DNA of 64,000 nt from Pseudomonas sessilinigenes (GTDB lineage: Bacteria > Pseudomonadota > Gammaproteobacteria > Pseudomonadales > Pseudomonadaceae): NCBI RefSeq assembly GCF_003850565.1, contig NZ_CP027706.1:1612001-1676000 (forward strand), read 5' to 3'. The position numbers were made by a program, and so were the translations under genes. Of this stretch, positions 23,719-32,872 are shown piece after piece. Position 1 is the first letter of the stretch. Each line of letters starts with the position of its first letter. The notes under the pieces were generated by a model. The model searched no databases and was not told the origin of the DNA. It saw nothing but the letters and a program-made list of their open reading frames with translations.

Positions 23719-24903
23719 TCAACGAATGTGCCTGGCGTAGTGCCGGGGATCGAAGCGCAGCACCATGAGGATCATCAGCAGCATCACCGCGGTCAGCGAC
23801 CACCAGGCCCATTCGAAGCTGCCCAGTTGGTCGCGGATCATGCCTGCCAGCAGTGGCGACAGCCCGGCGATCAGATAGCCGATGCCCTGCACGAAGGCTG
23901 TCAGGCCACCGGCGCGGCGCGGATCGCCCAGGTGATCCAGGGAGACGATCAGGCTCATCGGGAACAGCCCGCCGATACCCAGGCCCAGCAGGCAGGGCCA
24001 GAGCAGGCTCAGGTGTTGCGGGCTGAGGATCAGGCCGCAGAAGCCGGCGATGATCAGTGTCAGCAGGGCCACCAGCACCAGGCGGCGATCCTGGCTGCGG
24101 TTGGCGATGGCTGGGGTGATAAGGCCGGAGATCACCTCCATGGCGGTGAGAAACCCCAGTAGCAGGCCGGCATTCTGTTCGCTCCAGCCGTTCTCCACGT
24201 AATAAGGGGCAAGCCAGGCCAGTACGCAGGTATAGGAGGCGGTACCCAGGCCGAAGAACACCGCCAGCAGCCAGGCCCGGCGGTTGCTGGCGAACGATTC
24301 GCGCCCACCACGGGCGGCCGGCAGGCTGGGCAGGGAGCGACGCTGGGCATACCAGAACACCAGGGCCAACAAGGCCAGGGCCGCCCAGATCGCCAGGGCC
24401 AGGCGCCAGCTGCCGCTCTGGTTCATCACCAGGGGGGCGAAAGAAGCGGCGATGGCTGCGCCGCCCATGATCGAGGTGACATACAGGCCCATGAACAGCG
24501 AGACATTGTCAGCGAAGCGTGACTTGATCAGCGCCGGCATCAACGCCTGGATCAGGGCGATGCCGATCCCGGCCAGGACAGCGCTGAGGATCAGCTCTGC
24601 AGCCGAGTCCATGAACAACCGCGACACCGTGGCCAGGCCGATGATCAGCAGGGACAGGACCACGGTGCGGTGCTCGCCCAGGCGTTGGCTGATGCCCATG
24701 CCGAAGAACATCGCCAGGCCCATGGCCATGACCGGCAGCATGGTCAGCAACGAGGCCAGGCTGAAACTCAGGGGAATATCGCCACGAATGCCCGAGAGCA
24801 GCGGGCCGACAGCGGCCATCGACGGCCGCAGGTTGAGGGCCACCAGGACTACGCTGGCCATCAGCCAGAGTGCGGGGCGGGAGGTTGCACGAACGCTTTC
24901 CAT
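23719..24903 (-). CDS. cynX: CynX/NimT-family MFS transporter (putative cyanate transporter)
   Basis: This 394-aa, 12-segment protein has the CynX-family start (LVALNLRPSMAAVGPLLSGI). The family includes cyanate and 2-nitroimidazole transporters. It lies downstream of cynT and cynS on the same strand, separated by the heptamer repeat array at 25004-25084, which suggests the cyanate role. Because CynX paralogues are common in Pseudomonas, the symbol depends partly on context. Confidence 0.75.
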   Translation of the reverse strand: MESVRATSRPALWLMASVVLVALNLRPSMAAVGPLLSGIRGDIPLSFSLASLLTMLPVMAMGLAMFFGMGISQRLGEHRTVVLSLLIIGLATVSRLFMDSAAELILSAVLAGIGIALIQALMPALIKSRFADNVSLFMGLYVTSIMGGAAIAASFAPLVMNQSGSWRLALAIWAALALLALVFWYAQRRSLPSLPAARGGRESFASNRRAWLLAVFFGLGTASYTCVLAWLAPYYVENGWSEQNAGLLLGFLTAMEVISGLITPAIANRSQDRRLVLVALLTLIIAGFCGLILSPQHLSLLWPCLLGLGIGGLFPMSLIVSLDHLGDPRRAGGLTAFVQGIGYLIAGLSPLLAGMIRDQLGSFEWAWWSLTAVMLLMILMVLRFDPRHYARHIR

Positions 24904-25003
24904 AACCAGACCTTCAGTAAGCAGTGGGCTGATTAGGCGGTGCCGTGCGTGCCGGGGGCAAATCAGAAAGTTTGCCGCACTATTTAAAAATTAAATAAGA
25001 CTT

Positions 25004-25084
25004 AAGCGGCAAGCGGCAAGCGGCAAGCGGCAAGCGGCAAGCTCCAAGCCGCAAGCATGCGCTTGAGGCTTGAGGCTTGCCGCT
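25004..25084. repeat. tandem heptamer array AAGCGGC with inverted partner
   Basis: Five exact AAGCGGC units (25004-25038) are followed by the degenerate units AAGCTCC and AAGCCGC, and then by reverse-complement-like units GCTTGAG, GCTTGAG and GCTTGCC. The transcript would fold into a long imperfect hairpin. Related arrays lie at 31454-31502 and 55195-55253. Confidence 0.85.
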
Positions 25085-25088
25085 GCTC

Positions 25089-25559
25089 TTAGAACGGCTT
25101 GGTCGGCAGGTACTTGCCATCCAGGGTGATCACCGCGCGGGAGCCGCCTTCGGGGTCCTCGACCTTCTTGATGTCCAGCTTGAAGTTGATGGCGCTGATG
25201 ATGCCGTCGCCGAACTGCTCGTGGACCAGGGCCTTGAGGGTCGAGCCGTAGACCTGAAGCATTTCATAGAAGCGGTACACGGTCGGGTCGGTGGGGATGC
25301 CGCCAGGGATGCTGCCGCGCGAGGGGATGCTTTGCAGCAGGCGGCTGGCGTCCTGGTCCAGGCCCAGTTTGTCGCACACCAGGTCGGCTGCGGCGGCCGG
25401 CAGGGCGTGCTGGCCCAGCAGGGCGGCGGTGACGAAGGCCAGGCTCAGCCCGGTGCCGTCGGTGAGGTCCTGCCAGGACAGGTTCTTGCGCGCCTTGGCG
25501 TCGATGATGGTGTCGGCCAGGGCCAGGCGTGGGGCTTGGGCGAATTGGGATTGCAGCAT
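25089..25559 (-). CDS. cynS: cyanate hydratase (cyanase)
   Basis: This 156-aa enzyme converts cyanate and bicarbonate to ammonia and CO2 via carbamate. Arg96, Glu99 and Ser122, the active-site residues of E. coli CynS, occupy identical positions ([15 protein letters not shown]). The C-terminus [15 protein letters not shown] is almost invariant in the family. It acts as a cytoplasmic homodecamer. It is preceded by cynT, which replenishes bicarbonate. Confidence 0.97.
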   Translation of the reverse strand: MLQSQFAQAPRLALADTIIDAKARKNLSWQDLTDGTGLSLAFVTAALLGQHALPAAAADLVCDKLGLDQDASRLLQSIPSRGSIPGGIPTDPTVYRFYEMLQVYGSTLKALVHEQFGDGIISAINFKLDIKKVEDPEGGSRAVITLDGKYLPTKPF

Positions 25560-25594
25560 GGGTGGATTCCTCTTGGGTGAGTGAAGGTTGCTGC

Positions 25595-26254
25595 TCAGGC
25601 AGCGGTCGAAGGGCGGCTGGCCAGGGCACAGGTATACGGGGGCTCGGCCAGGGACACGAAGCGCCGGGCAGGGCCGTCGAGGGCGGCGATGGCGCCGCTC
25701 TCGATGTCGTAGACCCAGCCATGCAGGTTCAGCCGGCCCTGCTCCAGGGCCAGGGCCACCGAGGGGTGCGTCTTCAGGTTAGCCAACTGGGCGATGACGT
25801 TGTCCCGGACCAGGGCGTCCAGGTGTTCGGCGGGCGAGGCATGGTGCCGCGCGGCGTTGATCACTCGGGCCGATTCGGCATGGCGCAGCCAGTTGGCCAC
25901 GGCAGGCAGGTGGTCCAGGCACTTGCAGGTGGAAAGGGCGGTCATGGCGCCGCAGTCGGAGTGGCCGCAGATGACGATGTCGCTCACCCCCAGTACCGCC
26001 ACCGCGTATTCCACCGTGGCCGATACGCCGCCGGGCTCGGGGCCGTAGCTGGGCACGATGTTGCCAGCGTTGCGGATCACGAACAGGTCGCCAGGCTCTT
26101 GCTGGGTCAGCAGTTCCGGCACCACCCGGCTGTCGGAGCACGTGACGAACAGCGTGCCGGGGCTTTGGGCGCTGGCCAGTTGCTTGAACAGTTCGCTGCG
26201 CTGGGGGAAGGCTTCGCGCTGGAACTTGAGGAAGCCGTCGATGATGTGCTGCAT
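25595..26254 (-). CDS. cynT: beta-class carbonic anhydrase of the cyanate operon
   Basis: This 219-aa zinc enzyme has ligands Cys39 and Asp41 (VTCSDSR), His98 and Cys101 (GHSDCGAM), numbered exactly as in E. coli CynT. It hydrates the CO2 released by cyanase back to bicarbonate, the co-substrate. ATG 26254 follows AAGGAG. It is the first gene of the minus-strand cynTS unit, divergent from the LysR gene. Confidence 0.95.
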   Translation of the reverse strand: MQHIIDGFLKFQREAFPQRSELFKQLASAQSPGTLFVTCSDSRVVPELLTQQEPGDLFVIRNAGNIVPSYGPEPGGVSATVEYAVAVLGVSDIVICGHSDCGAMTALSTCKCLDHLPAVANWLRHAESARVINAARHHASPAEHLDALVRDNVIAQLANLKTHPSVALALEQGRLNLHGWVYDIESGAIAALDGPARRFVSLAEPPYTCALASRPSTAA

Positions 26255-26362
26255 GGGAGTCTCCTTGCGTCGCTGATGGGGCAAGGATGGGCGGTTGCAA
26301 CTATAGCGTCCAAGACCGGTTTATTATGCTTTCCATAAGTCATGCCTATAGTTGGGGCTGCC

Positions 26363-27250
26363 ATGCTCTTGCGTCATATCCGTTACCTGCTGGCCGTGGC
26401 CGAGCACTGCAACTTCACCCGCGCCGCCGAGGCGCTGCACGTGTCGCAGCCGACCCTGTCGCAGCAGATCAAGCAGTTGGAGGAGTCCCTGGGGGCGCCG
26501 TTGTTCGATCGGTCCGGGCGCAGCGTGCGCCTGACCGATGCCGGCCAGGCCTATGTCGCCTATGCCCGGCGTGCCCTGCAGGACCTGGAAGCCGCGCGGC
26601 GGGCGATGCACGACGTGCAGGACCTGAGCCGGGGTTCATTGCGCCTGGCCCTGACCCCGACCTTCACCGCCTACCTGGCCGGGCCCTTGCTCAGCCGGTT
26701 CAACCAGCGCTATCCGGGCATCCGCCTGAGCATCGAGGAAATGACCCAGGATCGCCTGGAGGCGGCCCTGGCTGAAGATCGCCTGGACCTGGGCATTGCC
26801 TTCGCCGGCGAGCACCTGTTGGAAATCGAGCCCCAGGATCTGTTCAGCGAGACCCTGAGCCTGGTGGTCGGCCCGCAGTACCAGGCCCGGGAGCAAGAGC
26901 CGCTGGATGCCGAGGCGCTGGGGCGTCAATCGCTGGCATTGCTCAGTGGCGACTTCGCCACCCGCCGCCATATCGACCTGTATTGCCGCCAGCAGGGTAT
27001 TGCGCCATGCATCGCCATCGAGGCCAATTCGGTCAGTGCGCTGGTGGAGATCGTGCGTCGCGGGCAGCTGGTGACGTTGTTGCCCAGTGCCATTGCCCGG
27101 GAGCAGCCGGGCTTGCGCGCACTGGCCCTGGCCTCACCCCTGGCGCCGCGCAGCGTGGTGTTGCTGGGGCGCCGGGGCGCCTATCGCAGCGCGGCTTGCC
27201 AGGCTTTCCGGCAGTTACTGGAGCAGGATTACGGCGCCGCCAACCACTGA
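26363..27250 (+). CDS. cynR: LysR-type activator of the cyanate operon
   Basis: This 295-aa regulator is transcribed divergently from cynT across a 108-nt intergenic region, the same arrangement as E. coli cynR-cynTSX. The HTH sequence is LLRHIRYLLAVAEHCNFTRA followed by VSQPTLSQQIKQLEESLG. ATG 26363 matches the usual LysR start; an in-frame ATG seven codons upstream is less likely. Cyanate is the expected inducer. Confidence 0.9.
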   Translation: MLLRHIRYLLAVAEHCNFTRAAEALHVSQPTLSQQIKQLEESLGAPLFDRSGRSVRLTDAGQAYVAYARRALQDLEAARRAMHDVQDLSRGSLRLALTPTFTAYLAGPLLSRFNQRYPGIRLSIEEMTQDRLEAALAEDRLDLGIAFAGEHLLEIEPQDLFSETLSLVVGPQYQAREQEPLDAEALGRQSLALLSGDFATRRHIDLYCRQQGIAPCIAIEANSVSALVEIVRRGQLVTLLPSAIAREQPGLRALALASPLAPRSVVLLGRRGAYRSAACQAFRQLLEQDYGAANH

Positions 27251-28011
27251 TTGACCACCTGGTCGTAGGCGCCGGTGGCCTTGCTCAGGTGTAGCCACTG
27301 GTCGACGTAGCTCTTCCAGGCCACATCGTCCCGGGGCAGGAGGAAGGCCTTCTCGCTGTACTGCAGGGCATGCTCGGGGTTGACCGCGCACAGTCCCGGC
27401 TTGCGTCGTTGCTGGAAGCGCGCCTCCGAGGCATCGGTGATCATCACGTCGGCCTTGTGGCTGAGCAACTGGTCGAAGATCTTCACGTTGTCGGCGAACA
27501 GCGTCAGGTCGGCGTTGGGCAAGCGGGTGCGGGCGAAGACTTCGTTGGTGCCTCCCGGCGGTTCGATCAGGCGTACCGAAGGCTGGTTGATCTGCTCCAC
27601 GCTCTGGTAGAGCTTGAGGTCCTGGCAGCGCACCAGGGGAATCTTGCCATCGACGCCCAGGGGCTGGCTGAAGAAGGCCTTTTTCTGACGCTCCAGGGAC
27701 ACCGAGATCCCGCCCACGGCGATATCGCATTGCTGGCTCTGGAAGTCCGCCATCAGGCTCTTCCAGGTGGTGTTGACCCACTTCACCCTGACTCCGAGGC
27801 TCTGGGCCAGGGATTCGGCCATTGCAATGTCGATGCCCTCGTAGTGCCCGTCATCGCGCAGGTAGCTGTAGGGCTTGTAGTCGCCGGTGGTGCAGACCGT
27901 CAGGTGGCCGCGTTCGAGCACCTGGTCCAGGTGCGAGGTCGACTCCTGGGCAAGGGCAAGGGCGGGGGCCGCGAGGCCGAACAGGGTACTGAGCAGAAGG
28001 CGTGGGAGCAT
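27229..28011 (-). CDS. PheC-like periplasmic cyclohexadienyl dehydratase / solute-binding protein
   Basis: This 260-aa protein has a signal peptide (LPRLLLSTLFGLAAPALALA) and a solute-binding-protein fold. It closely resembles P. aeruginosa PheC, from memory: VCTTGDYKPYSYLRDDGHYE, GGISVSLERQKKAFFS, PPGGTNEVFARTRL and SEKAFLLPRDD all align. PheC is a periplasmic enzyme converting prephenate or arogenate to phenylpyruvate or phenylalanine. An amino-acid ABC binding protein is the alternative; no permease or ATPase gene is adjacent. ATG 28011 begins the signal peptide. It is convergent with cynR, and the ends overlap by about 22 nt. Confidence 0.75.
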   Translation of the reverse strand: MLPRLLLSTLFGLAAPALALAQESTSHLDQVLERGHLTVCTTGDYKPYSYLRDDGHYEGIDIAMAESLAQSLGVRVKWVNTTWKSLMADFQSQQCDIAVGGISVSLERQKKAFFSQPLGVDGKIPLVRCQDLKLYQSVEQINQPSVRLIEPPGGTNEVFARTRLPNADLTLFADNVKIFDQLLSHKADVMITDASEARFQQRRKPGLCAVNPEHALQYSEKAFLLPRDDVAWKSYVDQWLHLSKATGAYDQVVNQWLAAP

Positions 28012-28186
28012 CGAGTCGTTCCTTGAATGGCGGCTGGGCATAGTGCAGGAGCCTTGTCGGGGCGGGCAAGGGCCTGGATATTGCCGCGCGGCCGTGGCCA
28101 ATGGCGGCTTGACCGGCTTTCGACCTTTTTTTCACGTATGGCTGGTTAACCTGTGGCCCCTGGATTCCAACAAGAGTTTGCCAGTC

Positions 28187-28849
28187 ATGTCGTCCCACCC
28201 CCCACCGTCCATAGAGCTGGAGTTCGCTCGGCGCTACGACCAGGAGCATGCGCGCGTCTGCCGTGAGCCCCGGCCTGCCGGGGTGGGCACGCGCCTGGCG
28301 CTCTGGCGTACGACGCGGCTGGTGCGCCATGCCTTGAGCGTGGCTGGCGAGCCTGGGTTGATCCTGGATGTGGCGTGTGGGGCTGGGCGTTATTGGCCGG
28401 TGCTGGCCGAGCATGGCAACCGGGTGATCCTGGCGGCGGACCCTTCCGAGGAAATGCTGAGCCACGCCCAGACTCATCATCCGGTCAGCCTGATGAAGCG
28501 GATCAAGACCTTCCATAGCTCGGCGTTCGATATCGGCCTGTCGGCCAACGCGGTGGACAGCATCATCTGCATGCAGTTGTTCGCCCATGTCACCCATGGC
28601 GAGGACCGCCTGGCCCTGTTGCGCGAGTTCCACCGGGTCAGTCGTGACTCGGTGATCGTCGCGACCCGGGTCGAGTACTTCTTCCAGTCCTGGCAGCGTG
28701 CGACCACGGCTGCCGGTGCTCTGCCCCTGGTGAGCAAGGTGCAGCTGGAGGCCGAGTTCGCCGAAGCCGGATTCGACGTCCTCAGCCACCATGACCTGTT
28801 TCCCGGATGCGCCCCTTCACGGATCTACGTGTTGAGTAAACAGGGCTAG
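28187..28849 (+). CDS. class I SAM-dependent methyltransferase
   Basis: This 220-aa protein has the SAM-binding motif I (LILDVACGAGRYWPVL), then an acidic motif II (ILAADPSEEML) and motif IV around AVDSIICMQLFAHV. Substrate unknown. ATG 28187 lies 175 nt from the divergent PheC-like gene, so both promoters lie in that gap. Confidence 0.85.
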   Translation: MSSHPPPSIELEFARRYDQEHARVCREPRPAGVGTRLALWRTTRLVRHALSVAGEPGLILDVACGAGRYWPVLAEHGNRVILAADPSEEMLSHAQTHHPVSLMKRIKTFHSSAFDIGLSANAVDSIICMQLFAHVTHGEDRLALLREFHRVSRDSVIVATRVEYFFQSWQRATTAAGALPLVSKVQLEAEFAEAGFDVLSHHDLFPGCAPSRIYVLSKQG

Positions 28850-28970
28850 TCCAGGCTCCCGGACTATTCTTGTTTTTCGTCCCGGGGTTTCTCGCAGGCT
28901 CTTATCGGACCAATGCTCGGAAATGGCCGGGGCGATATATACTGCGCGCCATTCTTCAAGGGAGAGCCGT

Positions 28971-30104
28971 GTGGCCATCGATATACACTGGATTCGCGAC
29001 AACGATAGCCTCGGTCAGTTTTGCGCCGAATGGCAGCACCTGCCCTTCGTCGCCCTCGACACCGAATTCATGCGGGTCGACACTTTCTATCCCATCGCCG
29101 GCCTGTTGCAGGTGGGTGATGGGCAGCGCGCCTACCTGATTGACCCTTTGACCATCGACAACTGGCAACCCTTGGCCGAGCTGCTGGAGAACCCGGCAGT
29201 GGTCAAGGTGGTGCACGCCTGCAGCGAGGATCTCGAAGTCCTGCTGCGCCTGACAGGGAGCCTGCCAGCGCCGTTGTTCGATACGCAACTGGCGGCGGCT
29301 TACCTGAACCTGGGGTTCTCCATGGGTTATTCGCGCCTGGTGCAGGAAGTCCTGGGCATCGAGTTGCCCAAGGGCGAGACCCGCTCCGACTGGCTGCAAC
29401 GCCCGCTCTCGGAAACCCAGGTCAGCTATGCCGCCGAAGATGCCGTGCACCTGGCCCAGGTATTCGGCCAGTTGCGTGCCAAGCTGTCCGACGACAAGTA
29501 CCGCTGGGTGCTTGAAGACGGTGCCGAGCTGGTGGCCAACCTGCGTCGCGAAGTGGACCCCAACGAGGTTTACCGCGATGCCAAGCTGGCCTGGAAACTG
29601 TCCCGTGCCCAGCTGGCGGTGCTGCGCGAGCTGTGTGCCTGGCGCGAGCGTGAGGCGCGAGCCCGCGACTTGCCGCGCAATCGAATCGTTCGTGAACATG
29701 CGCTCTGGCCCCTGGCCAGGACCCAGCCCGATACCTTGTCGGCGCTGGCCAAGATCGAAGACATGCACCCACGGACCGTACGCCAGGATGGCGAGTTCCT
29801 CCTGGACCTGATCAAGCGCACCGCCAAGCTCGGTCCGGAGCAGTGGCCGCCGGCCCTGCCCGAGCCGTTGCCGATCGAAGCGTCGGCCCTGCTCAAGCGC
29901 CTGAAGGCGGTGGGCCAGGCCGAAGCGGAGCGCCTGGACATCGCGCCGGAAGTGATGCTGCGCAAGAAAACCCTGGAAAGCCTGCTCAAGAGCGGCTTTC
30001 CCAATGGGCCTTACCAATTGCCTGATTCGCTGCGTGGCTGGCGCCGCGAATTGATGGGCCAGGCGCTGCTGGACAGCCTGGCCACTGCCGGAGAACAGCC
30101 TTGA
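28971..30104 (+). CDS. rnd: ribonuclease D
   Basis: This 377-aa 3'-5' exoribonuclease trims tRNA and other stable RNA 3' ends. The DEDD exonuclease domain starts with [14 protein letters not shown] (first Asp and Glu), continues with [15 protein letters not shown] and ends with [10 protein letters not shown]; an HRDC domain follows (~210-290). The start is GTG 28971, with AAGGGAGAG 6 nt upstream; the ATG at 28923 has no such site. Its stop overlaps the TTG start of ycgL. Confidence 0.95.
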   Translation: MAIDIHWIRDNDSLGQFCAEWQHLPFVALDTEFMRVDTFYPIAGLLQVGDGQRAYLIDPLTIDNWQPLAELLENPAVVKVVHACSEDLEVLLRLTGSLPAPLFDTQLAAAYLNLGFSMGYSRLVQEVLGIELPKGETRSDWLQRPLSETQVSYAAEDAVHLAQVFGQLRAKLSDDKYRWVLEDGAELVANLRREVDPNEVYRDAKLAWKLSRAQLAVLRELCAWREREARARDLPRNRIVREHALWPLARTQPDTLSALAKIEDMHPRTVRQDGEFLLDLIKRTAKLGPEQWPPALPEPLPIEASALLKRLKAVGQAEAERLDIAPEVMLRKKTLESLLKSGFPNGPYQLPDSLRGWRRELMGQALLDSLATAGEQP

Positions 30105-30394
30105 AACATATCTGCTCCATCTACCGAAGCCCGCGCAAGAACGAGATGTACCTCTACGTGCTCAAGAGCGAAGCCCTGGAGCGCGTGCCGGAAACCCTGC
30201 TGGCGGCGTTCGGCAAGCCGCAGCATGCCTTCGACCTGGTGTTGACCCCGGAGCGCAAGCTGGCTCGGGAAGATATCCAGAAAGTGCTGGAGAATCTCGA
30301 CAAGCAGGGTTATCACCTGCAGATGCCACCGGCCGAAGACGAGTACATCGAGCACCTGCCCGAAGAGTTGCTACGCCGCAATGATCCGGTCTGA
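30101..30394 (+). CDS. ycgL: YcgL-domain protein
   Basis: This 97-aa conserved gammaproteobacterial protein begins [20 protein letters not shown], the YcgL signature. It starts at TTG 30101, which overlaps the RNase D stop (TTGA), so translation is coupled. Function is unknown, but persistent linkage to rnd suggests an RNA-related role. Confidence 0.9.
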   Translation: MKHICSIYRSPRKNEMYLYVLKSEALERVPETLLAAFGKPQHAFDLVLTPERKLAREDIQKVLENLDKQGYHLQMPPAEDEYIEHLPEELLRRNDPV

Positions 30395-30513
30395 CTCCTG
30401 GTAGGCGCTCGGTCCCGGGCGCCCTTGCTGTGCACTTGACTGACCTGGCCACCCTGAACGATGGAGCGACACTCCATCGACGGTGGCCTGCACCGTTTTT
30501 TAAGGTTTGAACC

Positions 30514-31446
30514 ATGCGCGTTCTGATTGCCGAACACGACCACGCTATTTATGCCCGCCTGTTGCGTCAGGCGGCTGCGGACCTGGATGTTCTGACCAGT
30601 GGCGATTCCGCCGAATTGGCTCGCCTGGCAGTGGACTGCCCGGTATGGCTCGGCCAGCCAGACCTGTTGGCGACCCTGCTGCGCCAGGGGCACAAGCCCC
30701 AGTGGTTGCAATCGACATGGGCCGGCATCACGCCCTTGCTGGCCGATGGCCTGCCTCGCCACTATCGCCTGACCCGGGCGGTGGGGATCTTCGGCCAGGT
30801 GATGGCCGAGTACGTGCTGACCTACATCCTGGGCCACGAGCGCGAAGTGTTGGCGCGCCTGGTCAGCCAGGTGGAACGCAAGTGGGACAACCGCCTGGGC
30901 CAGAGCCTGGTAGGGCGCAAGGTCTTGATCGTCGGTACCGGTGATATCGGCCAGAGCGTGGCGCAATTCCTGGTGCCGTTCGGCGTCAAGCTCTATGGCA
31001 TCGCCAGCCAGGCCCGTGAACAGGCGCCCTTTATCGAGGTCGCCGGCCTCAAGGACCTGGGACGGCTGGTGGGCGAGGTGGATTACGTGGTCAACCTGTT
31101 GCCCAACACGCCCAGCACCCATGACTTGTACGATGCGGCGCTGTTCAAGCAATTCAAGTCAACGGGCTTGTTCATCAATGTCGGACGTGGTGTGTCGGTG
31201 GTCGATGCGGACCTGGTGCAGGCCCTCAAGGACGGCCACCTCGCTGGCGCGGTGATCGATGTCTGTCGCCAGGAACCATTGCCACAGCGCCATCCGTTCT
31301 GGACTGCCTGGGGCCTGCTGCTGACGGGCCACAGCTCGGCACCGACCTCGCCGGAGCTGATGGTGCAGCTGTTCGTGGAGAACTTGCGGGCCTACCAGTC
31401 CAAGCAGCCCCTGCGCGGCGAAGTGGATTTCGCCCGGGGCTACTAG
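30514..31446 (+). CDS. D-2-hydroxyacid dehydrogenase
   Basis: This 310-aa NAD(P)-dependent dehydrogenase has the dinucleotide motif VLIVGTGDIGQSVA, the catalytic Arg region FINVGRGVSVVD, Glu in VCRQEPLP and the active-site His in LLTGHSSAPT. Members reduce glyoxylate, hydroxypyruvate or other 2-keto acids; the exact substrate is unknown. It lies downstream of rnd-ycgL with a 119-nt gap. Confidence 0.92.
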   Translation: MRVLIAEHDHAIYARLLRQAAADLDVLTSGDSAELARLAVDCPVWLGQPDLLATLLRQGHKPQWLQSTWAGITPLLADGLPRHYRLTRAVGIFGQVMAEYVLTYILGHEREVLARLVSQVERKWDNRLGQSLVGRKVLIVGTGDIGQSVAQFLVPFGVKLYGIASQAREQAPFIEVAGLKDLGRLVGEVDYVVNLLPNTPSTHDLYDAALFKQFKSTGLFINVGRGVSVVDADLVQALKDGHLAGAVIDVCRQEPLPQRHPFWTAWGLLLTGHSSAPTSPELMVQLFVENLRAYQSKQPLRGEVDFARGY

Positions 31447-31453
31447 GACGCCG

Positions 31454-31502
31454 AAGCGGCAAGCTGCAAGCTGCAAGCTTGAGGTTTGCAGCTTGAGGCT
31501 TG
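31454..31502. repeat. heptamer repeat AAGCGGC/AAGCTGC with inverted partner
   Basis: AAGCGGC and two AAGCTGC units are followed by GCTTGAG-type reverse complements. The array sits between two convergent genes and, once transcribed, can fold into a hairpin that could act as a terminator for either. Confidence 0.75.
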
Positions 31503-31503
31503 T

Positions 31504-32097
31504 TTAGAGATTGAAGTCGCCTTCGGATACGGTTTCGCTCAGTGGGCGACGCGGGCTCGGTACTTCGCGGGCCTGCAGGTAGTCGGCCAGGGTCGACTTG
31601 TCGCCCAGCTTGCCCACTGCCACGGCAGCGTGCAGGGCATAGCCTTCGGGAATCTTCAGCTCCTTGCGGGTCAGCTCCTGGTCGAAGCCGGCCATGCCAT
31701 GGGTGTGCCAACCACTGAGGCTGGCTTGCAGTGCCAGGTGGCCCCAGGCCGAACCGGTGTCGAAGGTGTGCCACAGGGCCGGGGTTTCCTCGCTGGCGCC
31801 TGGGGCGGTGAAGGTGGTCTTGGAAATCACGATCACCAGGGCCGAAGCGTGTTGCGCCCAGCCACGGTTGAATTCGTTGAGCAGGCCCAGGAAGCGTTCC
31901 CAGTTCGGCGTGTCGCGGCGGGCATAGAGAAAGCGCCACGGTTGCGAGTTGTAGGCCGAAGGTGCCCAGCGTGCGGCTTCGAAGAAGCTCAGCAGGGTTT
32001 CCTCAGGGATGGCTTCTGCGGTGAAGGCCCGTGGCGACCAGCGCTGGGTGAATTGCGGGTGGATGGTGTAGTCGGCAACGCGAGGATTGGCGCTCAT
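31504..32097 (-). CDS. nitroreductase-family FMN oxidoreductase
   Basis: This 197-aa protein has the family's FMN phosphate-binding start (QRWSPRAF), then RWAPSAYNSQPWRF and a C-terminal VAVGKLGD. Typical members reduce nitro compounds or quinones with NAD(P)H. The start MSANPRVADYTIHP fits a hypothetical nitroreductase conserved in Pseudomonas. It is convergent with the dehydrogenase gene. Confidence 0.92.
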   Translation of the reverse strand: MSANPRVADYTIHPQFTQRWSPRAFTAEAIPEETLLSFFEAARWAPSAYNSQPWRFLYARRDTPNWERFLGLLNEFNRGWAQHASALVIVISKTTFTAPGASEETPALWHTFDTGSAWGHLALQASLSGWHTHGMAGFDQELTRKELKIPEGYALHAAVAVGKLGDKSTLADYLQAREVPSPRRPLSETVSEGDFNL

Positions 32098-32368
32098 GCA
32101 AAGACTCCAGACAACATTTGGGAAAGATGGAATAACCGGCAGGCGCAGTTAGCTGGGCGAAGGGGTTTTCCTGACCTTGCGGGATGCTCCGGGTGCCATG
32201 TGATTGGCATTTCATGGCACCCGGGCGGGGGTGGTCCGGGGAGCAAAGCTACTGTGCCCCCTGGCAGCTGGCAAGCCCCGGGTTACCAGTAGTCGCCAGT
32301 GCTTGGCCCGCCGGGCCTTCGGCACTAGACTGGCGGCCTTTTCACCCTTGGAAACTGATTCTCGAACC

Positions 32369-32818
32369 ATGGCCGCCAAAGTCGAACCATTCTGGATACG
32401 CAAGACCCTCGAACAACTCGACCAGGAGGAATGGGAGTCGTTGTGCGATGGCTGCGGCCTGTGTTGCCTGCAAAAGCTCGAGGACGAGGACGACAACAGC
32501 GTCTATTACACCCGTATCGCCTGCAAGCTGCTGGACCTGAAGACCTGCCAGTGCAGTGACTACGCCAACCGTCGCGAGTCGGTGCCCGACTGCATCCAGC
32601 TCACGCCGGGCAAGGCCGATGAATTCAAGTGGCTGCCACCCACTTGCGGTTACCGTCTGGTGAGCGAAGGCAAGGACCTGCCGCTCTGGCACCACCTGGT
32701 GTGCGGCGATCGCGATGCGGTGCACCATGAGCGCATTTCCCAGTCCGGACGCATGCTGGCCGAAGGTAGCGTGGCGGAAGAAGACTGGGAGGATCACCTG
32801 ATTTTTCGCGCAGGCTGA
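32369..32818 (+). CDS. ycgN: YcgN-family cysteine-cluster protein
   Basis: This 149-aa protein has the [10 protein letters not shown] motif (residues ~27-36), then [14 protein letters not shown], and further Cys at PDC and PTCGYR, as in UPF0260 (YcgN) proteins proposed to bind zinc or an iron-sulfur cluster. ATG 32369 is used; the frame is open upstream but lacks a ribosome binding site. Linkage to rnd/ycgL is the usual Pseudomonas order. Confidence 0.92.
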   Translation: MAAKVEPFWIRKTLEQLDQEEWESLCDGCGLCCLQKLEDEDDNSVYYTRIACKLLDLKTCQCSDYANRRESVPDCIQLTPGKADEFKWLPPTCGYRLVSEGKDLPLWHHLVCGDRDAVHHERISQSGRMLAEGSVAEEDWEDHLIFRAG

Positions 32819-32872
32819 GGCATCGCCGCGCTGACCTCGAGCCCAGGGCGGGCTCTCAAGCAAGGAGTGTGT